This document shows, piece after piece, positions 56,086-64,000 of a DNA stretch of 64,000 nucleotides (its first letter is position 1; the number at the start of each line of letters is the position of its first letter). A program made the position numbers and the translations under genes. The stretch is from Leptodontidium sp. MPI-SDFR-AT-0119 (lineage: Eukaryota; Ascomycota; Leotiomycetes; Helotiales; Leptodontidiaceae). The notes below the pieces were generated by a model. That model searched no databases. It was given only the letters and a program-made list of their open reading frames with translations, and had not been told where the DNA came from. The stretch is from positions 434,001 to 498,000 of the forward strand of contig JAHLEZ010000031.1 in assembly GCA_020726505.1 (NCBI GenBank). The letters run 5' to 3'.

Positions 56086-57774
56086 TATTCTATACTTCTC
56101 CAGCCGCAGCTGCAGCCCCATTGATAATATCTTCGCCCACATCTTCGGCCATGCTGGTCCTCTTAACAAGGCAGAGTCTGCTAGTGGAACCGAGTGCAAC
56201 AGACAGTTTGCAGGAAGTTGGATTGCAAGTGTTGGGGTTGACCATTGATCGAATACGGTTATGATAACAGATGTGTTTTCAGGTAGTTTGCTCGCGTGGC
56301 AACTCTTGCTCACACTTCTCATTAATAACAAGACTACATTAACGAACTTTCACAGACTACCCCAATGAAAATCCGTAACATGTTATCATTCTACTATAGT
56401 CCTTGTTAATGGGCCGCACATCACATGTTGTGTAGCTCAGAAGCCCGTAATGGCTTCAAAAACAGGCTTTCCATAACTGACCTCCGAATGGTTGTCTGGA
56501 ATGCCTCCGGACAGGGAGATTTCTTTGCGGGGACAGGGACATTTCCCGAAAATAAGCGAAGCACATGAAAAATATCCCAAGCTCTGTAGGTTCCGGCAAG
56601 AGCCTCCCTTAGCCGCGATACCGCACCTAACTTCGTAAAGGCACCAGCTCCTAGTGGGGCATGAATCATGAAATGCATCGGGCATTTCCATGTGAAGGGG
56701 AGAAAACATGTCAATTCGAACGGGTTCATCCGTCAAACTAATGACCGAGCAATGGAGTCAATGCAGCCACTTGAGCTGGGGCGCCCAACGAACATACAAC
56801 ATGAAATTCGTCCCAGACTGCGCGATGCTCAGTTGAGCTGTATTTCACGCGAACGAAGAGATATGATAGTAATACTTCCGAATGTGTTTGCAAAATTGCT
56901 CCTGATCGCCAATTCACCGCAGGCACGTTGATCGCTATTCTTCGCTCTCCCCCTTTCCGTTCCCCGCAACCTTACAGCATCTGCACACAAAAACATGTGC
57001 TGATTGAGCCATGCCTTCAGCCAGAGCCTATCTTCGCTCTAGGCAGGAGCGATCCCTGCACGGACGAAGATTCCCATGCACATCAGAGTGAAAAAAAAAA
57101 AGCCAGATTCCTGTCCTGATTAGACTACGACCCTGCGAGGTAATCAAAATGTACACGGCGATAACGATTGCGCGTGCAGAGATAGGTCGTGTTATGCATT
57201 CTTCCACTGAGGATCGCCGCATTACCAGCCAGTGTTCCGCCGACAAAGATGGCGGGGTTCTCGAGGCCCAGCTGCATAAGAGCCAGTAGGTTGGAATTGC
57301 GAACATGGAGGTTTCGTTCGAAGCCCCTAGCTCCAATCCTGACCCTTTCATAAGCGCGGGGTCCTGACCACGAGGGCTTGGAAGTCACTTCCATTTTATT
57401 CCTGCTCGAAGTCGCCCGATTTAGCTGTGGGAGCCCACAATCTAGTGTTACGCAGGCCAAGGTGGGATTCTCCGCGTGGCTGAAACCTTCCAATCCCTTC
57501 AGCCCTACCCCGCTGGAGATGGGGTTCGGGCGAACTTAAAAACACGAATAGGGGTGTTAATCTTTGTTTTATCTTTCAGCTGGTCTTGGCACTTGGTGTA
57601 ACATTGATTCGGCTGTTCTATAAAGCTGGGCGATCCTTGTGGCGGGCTTTGGAGAGCTTTCGTCTTGCAAGGCCTTATTGAAGAAGCAAGGGACTTTCGC
57701 AAATTACCTTCGTGAACGGACACAGATTAGTCGAAGCCGAGATTCGCAATTCCATTATTCTAAGGACTTGCGTC
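56086..57774. other. No supported gene
   Basis: Ordinary composition again. Frames on both strands are short and show no family pattern; the TPR part of the adjacent NLR fragment is not found. 57500-57774 is probably the leader of the next gene. Confidence 0.35.
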
Positions 57775-58566
57775 ATGTCATCATCCACAGAGACTCAGCT
57801 CGAAAATCTCCTAGAGGACTTCCTAAAAGGAGTACAACCTCCCTCCCCTCCACAACCCCCCACCCCGGACCAACGACGACAACTCAGCCAAGCTTTCTTC
57901 GCCCAGATCAGAGACATCATTGAAGACAAGACCAAAAACCTCAAACCACCGCATGAAGTCGAATGGCTTGATAAGTTGCTTCCGGCCGTGATACAGACTG
58001 CGATTTTCGGCGGCTCCATAACATTCTCCGTTATTGTTTCCGTGCCCGACAACGCACCGCAGAGAGAGAATGTTATTCACGATTTGTCCGTGGCGTTCTT
58101 GCTGTTCGCCATCGCGTTGTTCGCCGCTAGTGGTACGGAGCTGGCGTTGTGTTTCAATCGGGACCCGGTTGTGAAACTGATCAAACAATTGAATGATGGT
58201 GATGGTAAAGGTGGCTCTGGTGCTAGTGTTAACTCTTCTGGGGCTAGTTCTGGTAATAAGCGGAACATCCTAGAAAAATTGGGAAGCAAACTCCTCCGTG
58301 CTATACTCTGGGTATTCTTCCGCATCGGCGTTTTGTCCGTGATTGTACAGGTATTGCCATTAGCAGCGTTTGTATTTCTAGCAAAGGTTGTCGAGGTTTT
58401 CGATTACAAGGTTGGGGTGATCACGTTTTGGTTTATGATTGCGTTTATTATACTGGCGGGAAGTATTTGGATGGTCCAGACCGTAGGGGCATTATGGAAG
58501 GATGGGAAAAAGCTATATCATATGGTCCATACTCGGTGGTGTTTGGATGAGGGCCAGGCGTCTTAG
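57775..58566 (+). CDS. Four-helix membrane protein, unknown function
   Basis: 263 residues from the ATG at 57775 (GCGTCATGTCATC); an in-frame upstream extension lacks an ATG. A cytosolic N-terminus with a Pro-rich stretch (GVQPPSPPQPPTPDQRR) is followed by hydrophobic segments near residues 75-95 (VIQTAIFGGSITFSVIV), 103-125 (LSVAFLLFAIALFAASGTEL), 190-212 (GVLSVIVQVLPLAAFVFLA) and 220-243 (VITFWFMIAFIILAGSIWMV), with a Gly/Ser linker in the middle. No motif points to transport or enzymatic activity. Similar small membrane proteins are common in fungal accessory DNA. The last intact gene before the relics at the right end. Confidence 0.6.
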   Translation: MSSSTETQLENLLEDFLKGVQPPSPPQPPTPDQRRQLSQAFFAQIRDIIEDKTKNLKPPHEVEWLDKLLPAVIQTAIFGGSITFSVIVSVPDNAPQRENVIHDLSVAFLLFAIALFAASGTELALCFNRDPVVKLIKQLNDGDGKGGSGASVNSSGASSGNKRNILEKLGSKLLRAILWVFFRIGVLSVIVQVLPLAAFVFLAKVVEVFDYKVGVITFWFMIAFIILAGSIWMVQTVGALWKDGKKLYHMVHTRWCLDEGQAS

Positions 58567-58860
58567 ATAAGCGAGAATACCACCAAAAGTCACCAAATTC
58601 AAAGCCTGATAATTCTACTACCACTAAAGGCTTTGATCTGTTTCCAGTGCAAAATCTACTCAAATTCACTCTTAGAGTCGACCTGTATCAATTGAGATCA
58701 TATTTGCATTTCATAGTCATCGATCCTCCCCGGCTTGCCCACCACGCCCAGTCTCTTGTGTAAAGTCAATCATATTATACAGGACACTAATGTGCACGAT
58801 ATAGATAATCCCGGGATAGTCTCCACTAGTGCTAAGCGCCTTAGTTGTAGCTATAAACCC

Positions 58861-59976
58861 CGCCTCCTTTAACTATTTTTTTATAGTTATATCCTTTTTA
58901 TTAACTATTAAATAGTAATGCGGATATCTTAATACCGTGGCCACCTCCTTAGTCCTATCCCGGCTACTATAATAAAAAATTCCACGCTCCCTAGGCCCGA
59001 GACGCTGTAATCGTGCTATGTCCTTAATTAGCTTTAACACACTCTTGTTAGAACATCGCCGCACTATATACCGGATGTTAGCCCAAACTGTGCTTATACG
59101 AATTAAACGAAAGTCGGATATATATATTACCTCTCGCAGTTTATTGAGTCGAATCGGTGGGAGTGTAGCCGTTAATAAGATTATAGGGCACTGGAGCACC
59201 TAAAGAAGACCGAGCTGCCGTAGCTTAGGCCGGTAATTACTAGCTGTAAATGTAAGATAACATTTATTAAGTATAATACACTATAGTAGTTTTCTTTTTC
59301 GGAGTATCGATCTATATATAATAAACCCGGTTATGACTGCCCAGTTAGCGCTAACTACGACTACAGGGGTATATCGCGTCTCTTTATAGTGCTAGACGAT
59401 ATGCTCGATATGTGCAAGCCGCAGCCGCCGTACGTAGTCCTTCTCGAGTGTATTAAACGGTGCTACTACAATGCTAATACCTAGGTCCCGAAGTATAACT
59501 GGAAGTGTAAATGTTAGCGTCTTACTACTACTAGTAAGTAATACTATAATTAATAGAGTTTATTAGTTTAGCGCTACAAAGACAGCCTCTCTTTGTTTGT
59601 CTAAACAGAACTCGGGCTCTTCTTAGCTTAGTACCTTCTTTAGCCCTTTATAAATCTCTTCTCTAGAGTAGACGGGGACGGTGGCCAATAATAAAATACT
59701 AGTTATTACGGCTTTAAACTGTGGCCGACTAAGAAACATTATAGGCTTTAAGCCTAATAGTTTATATTTAAATGTATTTAAACTTATTACGGTTAATAAC
59801 CCGGCTAGAAACGGACTAGACAGACTAGTTAGCGGTAGTATAAAAACCACTAACTATAGTCTTCTTAATAGTAATCTAAACCTCTTTAACGTGAAACTAG
59901 CCGGTGGTGTCTTATATAATAAAACTCGATAATACTTAACTAATAGGGATAGTTTCTTATTATCTAACCTTAGTTG
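58861..59976 (-). pseudogene. RIP-decayed RecQ-like helicase
   Basis: One minus-strand frame with a few stops carries the helicase motifs in order: FCLDKQREAVFVALN (Q-motif region), VLLTSSSKTLTFTLP (worn Walker A, normally GGGKS), IVVAPFNTLEKDYVRRL (motif Ia), VVVVSANWAV (Ib), ILNKCYLTF (worn DECH box), PIILLTATLPP (motif III), and RISTVWANIRYIVRR with GIFYYSSRDRTKEVATVL (start of helicase domain 2). The order and the TATLPP form fit RecQ-type enzymes, including those linked to fungal subtelomeres. All changes look like C-to-T/G-to-A decay. Its upstream side runs into the repeat at 59977-60232. Not functional. Confidence 0.75.
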
Positions 59977-60232
59977 TCGGTGCAGTACCGGTTCATGTAC
60001 TACGCCGCATATGTGAATATATTCTAATGCGAGTATGGCGACAGAGTAATAAATATATAGTTCAAAATCTGTGTATATTCTAAGAGAGTACGAGGAGAGC
60101 CAGACTATATACTACGAAACCCTACCGAATCTCCACCGAAACTAGTCCGGCTAAGCTCTAACCCCTGACTTTAACCCGCACCCCCTTTACTAGACCGAAG
60201 TATACTCATGCAGAGACTTGTAGACTAACATA
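59977..60232 (-). repeat. Copy B of the 250-bp repeat shared with 1751-1996
   Basis: Same orientation and extent as copy A (TCGGTGCAGTAC to CTAACATA). On the minus strand it reads into the helicase frame (VVHEPVLHRQLRLD...), so it is part of, or joined to, the helicase-bearing repeat. Confidence 0.7.
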
Positions 60233-60689
60233 GGCAAAAACTTCTTTTAAAAAAACCATTTTTAACACACGTAGAAGTAAATAACTAATAATATATAAGA
60301 AATAATAAATAAAATGACAGAGTATCTGACATCGTCTAATCTTAATTTAACAGTGTCCCGAAAGTGTCCCGAAAGGGGTCCGAATATAGCGAGACACAGT
60401 AGTAAGGTTAAACGAGAACTAGTAACAATAGGAACCCTTAGTATTATATAACGTAATAGATATATATATGTCGCTTTCTCCTAAAGGTTTAAAGTCTCCT
60501 TTAGCTAATATATATATAACTACTATACGTATACTACTTTCCGATCTCTTTAATTCGCTTAATATAGCTTAAAGACTGACATTTCTGAGAAGACTATATT
60601 AAATTAAATAGACAACTTAAAAGTAAATATACTTTTTAGAGATAATTCGGTGAGGAAACGATGTACTAATTAAAAATAGTACTTGTACT
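60233..60689. other. AT-rich decayed sequence
   Basis: Nothing recognisable. Confidence 0.4.
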
Positions 60690-61330
60690 AATACCCACAG
60701 GAGCGCTCGACCTCGCCTACTGTAAATGTTACATTTAGTGTGTCCGCCTTACTACAAAGAACTTATTTCACGATTACTCCTTTAACAATCCTAAGAGCAA
60801 GAAGTGCGCATATTACGTAGAGAAGAAGTCCTAGTGTAACTTAGTAAGTACTCCTATTTTCTTTTCTATTCTAAATTATATCCGAATCCTCGCCGAAAGT
60901 ACTCTAGATATACAGTTACTAATATATAATAGATTTCGTGGTTTATCGCCGAAGAATACCTTCGTCTAATTGCTGCCCTCGAGGCAAAAGATAAAGAAGC
61001 TATCGTTGTTACCGCTGAATTAATTGATTCGGCATTATTAGTCGCCGCTACTAGCGCACTAAAGACTACTAAGGAGTTGTCGCTAGCGTTATTAGAGGAA
61101 ACGCGCGCTATACGCCGGGAAATCGCTGGCTTAGCTAGCTCGTAAGTAGTAAGTTAACCCCCTTATTCCTTTTTAATACTAAGGCTCCTAAGTATTAACA
61201 CTTTGTATTATAAGAGACAGTACTAGTCTTAAACTAACTCTTCACTGTCGTCTCTTTTGCCGCTACTAAGCGTAGTAAGGAGGACGGCGGTGAGGACGAT
61301 ACTCTTATTAAGCGTCTTCGCTAAAGTCGC
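60690..61330 (+). pseudogene. Decayed frame with Cys cluster and coiled coil
   Basis: The plus strand reads, with stops, through a Cys-rich stretch (LAYCKCYI...KSKKCAYYVEKKS*C, the pattern of a small fungal zinc knuckle), an Ala/Glu-rich coiled coil (EEYLRLIAALEAKDKEAIV, SLALLEETRAIRREIAGLA) and an acidic/basic end (ATKRSKEDGGEDDTLIKRL). It may be a companion frame of the helicase-bearing repeat or a gag-like protein of another element. The family is not identified. Confidence 0.35.
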
Positions 61331-61719
61331 CGCTATAGCGCGGGGGAAGAGGAGGGGGAAGAGGAAGAACCTCTCCTTAATATATATACGTAAGGGATTC
61401 GGCCTTATTTCGGATTAGCTTTGTAGTAAGTCCTTTGTGGCGGCACTTTCTTTATATTATTATACAGAAGTAGCCCCCTATAGTGAAACCGGCAGTTTGT
61501 CTTTATTAGAGTGTCGTCACAAGGCCGCCCGTTAGTACTTTAAATCAGAGGGTGTCTAGAACTAAATCGAGTGTGTTTCTAACTTCGTAAATTAATTAAA
61601 TATAAAAATAATCGCAAGTGATAAATTAATAAATAAGAGTTGTAAGGAAATATATAAAAAAAATTAACGAGTGTAAGAAACCCCTCTATTATTAGTCTGA
61701 ATTAACTCTAGTTAACCGT

Positions 61720-63373
61720 TGAACTTAACCCTCCATTTTAATAGTGAGGATATTAGTGTTAATAAAATCCCGAAGAGCCTTATTTGGAGTGCTCTTCGTT
61801 ATAGCGTTAGTAGGATTATTAGCGCTATTAATCTATCGAACCTCTGTTAGCTCTCTACGCTTGTATAATTAACGAATAGCTATAATATTAATTATTAGGC
61901 GCTTCTCTTTCGTCGTCCCGAGCTTAATAATATACTTATAAAGGGACAAAGAATCCGTGTAAATAACTGTAAAAAGACGTGGGATACTAAGCTTATTAGT
62001 TACTATATTAATAGTCGTACTAAGGGAGATCAATATATTAATGCTAGCTACTATAGTATATAACTTTAATATAAGTACTACACGAGTTACTCTCTTACAT
62101 TTTATTAAGCTAGTATACACGATATTACTAGTCAAAGTGAACTATGTATCCCCCACCGTTTTGGCACCGATTATTAATACGAAACTTATTTATGAACTCA
62201 GGTCTTTATTATTAATAAAAGAACCGTTTATAAAAACGTAGACTTTCGCGGACTATAAGTTAATTAGTACGTATCGAAGTCCCCTCTTTAAGTTATCCAT
62301 TTGCTATTTAAGGCGTAGGTTTAAGGCCTTAACGTCGTCCTCCGTTAGATCCTAGTGTTGCGCTACGACTAAGAGATCAAATGTTACTTCCGGCTAATAA
62401 ATAATAGTAAAGTAAGCCGCACGAGCTCGTTGCTCTTTATAGGCCTTCTTATAGTCCTCTTTTCCTGCGTTAACTAACTCTAGCCTTACTCCTTAACCCT
62501 TTTATAATATATAAAGGCTGTCCCTGTCTATAAAGATAATACACTTATTAAACGTAATAGTTTTAGTAAGAAATAGTACTCGTATTAGCTTCGTTAGAAA
62601 ACCGGCCTTAATAATCTTATCTTATTCTCTTGCTAAGAAGTCCTTATTTCTTAGAATTAACGTGTCGTCTGTTTATATTCTTATAACTCTAAAGTCATAA
62701 CTTTCCTTAGTACTAATTAATAAGTATAAGTTATACGTTAACGTCTCTATTTATAAGTTCTCTATATAATGTTTGTAGTATATATTAAACTAATAGTTTC
62801 TAAACTTAAGTATACTATATAATAGTAATACTATTATAAATATTATGTTAGGAGGGAAATCTCCTGCGATCTCTTCTAGTGGCTATATAAAAATATCTCG
62901 GAGAAGCCTTGTTTTTGCCTAAACGTAAGCTTAAGTAATGTCCTTAATAGCTAGATAAGATTTAGACTAGTTTCGGAGACGATTTAGGTGCTTAATAGTA
63001 GCGGCTAAAAATATAAATAACCGTTAGTTAAATCGTTAGATTGTCGGAGACTAAGTCAAAATCTTTCTTTTCCCTTTGTTATTAAAGTATTAAATTACTA
63101 GCCTTAACTTCTTATATAGAACTAACGTCTCTTTACCTTTGACCTCGTTTATTATTCTTGACTTAAAGATGCGGTGGCCTCTTACTCTAGGGTCGTCCTT
63201 ATAGATAAGTATAAAAATACTTCTTTTAATAAGTACTTTATATTCTGTCTTTCGGGACTACTAGAATAATAGTCCAAGCGCTATAATCTTCCCTTTAGCG
63301 CGAAATTTAATAGATAGCTCTCAGTCCCTTGTCTCTTTCTTAGTTAAAAACACTTTAGTATTATAATCGTTAT
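61720..63373 (-). mobile_element. Ty1/Copia pol relic: reverse transcriptase and RNase H
   Basis: On the minus strand from 63373 downward: AIKDITQAYVQTKTRLLRDI (RT motif), PPNIIFIIVLLLYSILKFRN (from the PPGTxFRxxKPLYGI block), RVIRI*TDDTLILRNKDFL (the RT active-site region, which reads TDD), then the connection and the RNase H core IYTDSLSLYKYIIKLGTTKE and NNPTNAITKSTPNKALRDF. Many TAA/TAG codons are RIP-type. The 5' part (integrase, gag) is missing on the right, where a Ty3/Gypsy LTR starts. Family known from many ascomycetes. Confidence 0.8.
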
Positions 63374-63578
63374 TGTCAGGGCTTGCAGTCAATTCATGTG
63401 ATTGAAGCTACAGAGGCATTCTCAGTACAAGAAGGTTCGATTACCGTATAATGCTAGTGTCCTTACCGGTCTATATATATACTATAGAGGTTCTGGAAGT
63501 TTCTGTCACGTGCGACGTAACTACGTGCGGGCGTCGCCGGAGCACTCTAAGACTACTCTACGGGTGTAACCTTTAACA
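63374..63578 (-). repeat. 3' LTR of a Ty3/Gypsy element, 205 bp
   Basis: On the minus strand it begins TGTTAAAGGTTAC and ends GCCCTGACA (TG...CA). It is preceded directly by the polypurine tract GGCGGGGAGGGGGG (63595-63581) that primes plus-strand synthesis, confirming orientation and identity as the 3' LTR. Confidence 0.75.
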
Positions 63579-64000
63579 TTACCCCCCTCCCCGCCTTTAT
63601 AAGTACTTATTTAGAGCTGTGGTTTCCTCTAGAGCTAAAGCTGCTTCCCAAGTAGGGTCTATATAGCCTTGCCACTTAACTAAGTACTCTAGTCGTGTAC
63701 GACGGCCTCGTCCCGGTAGCCTTTTTTGTCGTTCCCCTAAGATCTCTTTTACTTGCTATTCTTTTTCGTCGTCTACTAAGACTACGGGTGGTTACGGGTC
63801 GTCTACTACTTGGCTTAGTAACGGGTTATCCCTAGTAGGCCGTAAAAGGTTAATATTAAAGACGTTATAAATACTAGGCGGTGTATTTAGTTTATATACT
63901 AACGGGCTAACGACTTTTATAACCGTAAACTTTACGGACTGATTATCCAGTTTCTTGTTAGGCCTGTCCGTACGTACGTTCCGTAAGCTTAAGTAAACCT
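63579..64000 (-). mobile_element. Ty3/Gypsy integrase C-terminus with chromodomain, decayed, cut by window end
   Basis: The minus strand reads VYLSLRNVRTDRPNKKLDNQ (GPF/Y-type integrase end), YKLNTPPSIYNVFNINLLRP, then, after stop codons replacing Gln and Trp, LEYLVKWQGYIDPTWEAALA, a clear chromodomain. This identifies a chromovirus-type Gypsy element. It would target chromatin through that domain. The rest of pol lies beyond 64000. Inactive because of the stops. Confidence 0.85.

Overview
The window looks like nuclear DNA of a filamentous ascomycete (Pezizomycotina; Leotiomycetes is my best guess, from protein style only). The evidence is short spliceosomal introns of about 45 to 120 bp with GTAAGT-like donors, CT(A/G)A(C/T) branch sites and YAG acceptors; typical fungal families (HET, NACHT NLR, RCR, bZIP-DUF3425, tyrosinase); and AT-rich blocks of transposon relics full of TAA/TAG codons, as left by repeat-induced point mutation (RIP). 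No CRISPR array, operon or bacterial feature is present.

Layout. 1-2.0 kb: relic of a Ty1/Copia element (gag, LTR, half-tRNA primer site) and one copy of a repeat that recurs near 60 kb. 2.9-29 kb: gene-rich core. It holds an unknown Cys-rich protein, a 'fibroin-like' membrane protein, two neighbouring MYND-finger paralogues (one frameshifted), an RCR-type membrane protein, an Arl8 GTPase, the second-largest subunit of RNA polymerase I, and then a group of metabolic genes: secreted tyrosinase, medium-chain reductase, bZIP-DUF3425 regulator (apparently broken) and a carotenoid/stilbene-cleaving oxygenase. 29.2-32.7 kb: a nearly intact 3.5 kb Fot1/pogo-type DNA transposon with perfect 94-bp inverted repeats and a TA target duplication.

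33-58.6 kb: accessory island. It contains a HET-domain protein, a truncated multi-pass membrane protein, a small secreted Cys-rich protein (effector candidate), two MITE-like elements, a frameshifted gene and a decayed gene of unknown families, a VOC-fold protein, a NACHT NLR interrupted by a single stop codon, LTR and tRNA-like repeats, a conserved unknown protein with a predicted membrane segment, a fragment of an NB-ARC/TPR-type NLR next to a RIP-decayed pogo transposon, and another membrane protein. HET and NLR proteins are the usual actors of fungal non-self recognition, so this part reads as a decaying, transposon-rich recognition locus.

58.8-64 kb: heavily mutated relics: a RecQ-like helicase, the second copy of the 250-bp repeat, a Cys-cluster/coiled-coil reading frame, a Copia pol (RT and RNase H), and a Ty3/Gypsy element with a chromodomain inserted next to or into it. 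The RecQ-like relic allows, but does not prove, a subtelomeric origin.

Exon boundaries are my own reading of splice signals and phase. No similarity search was possible, so family names rest on motif recognition.
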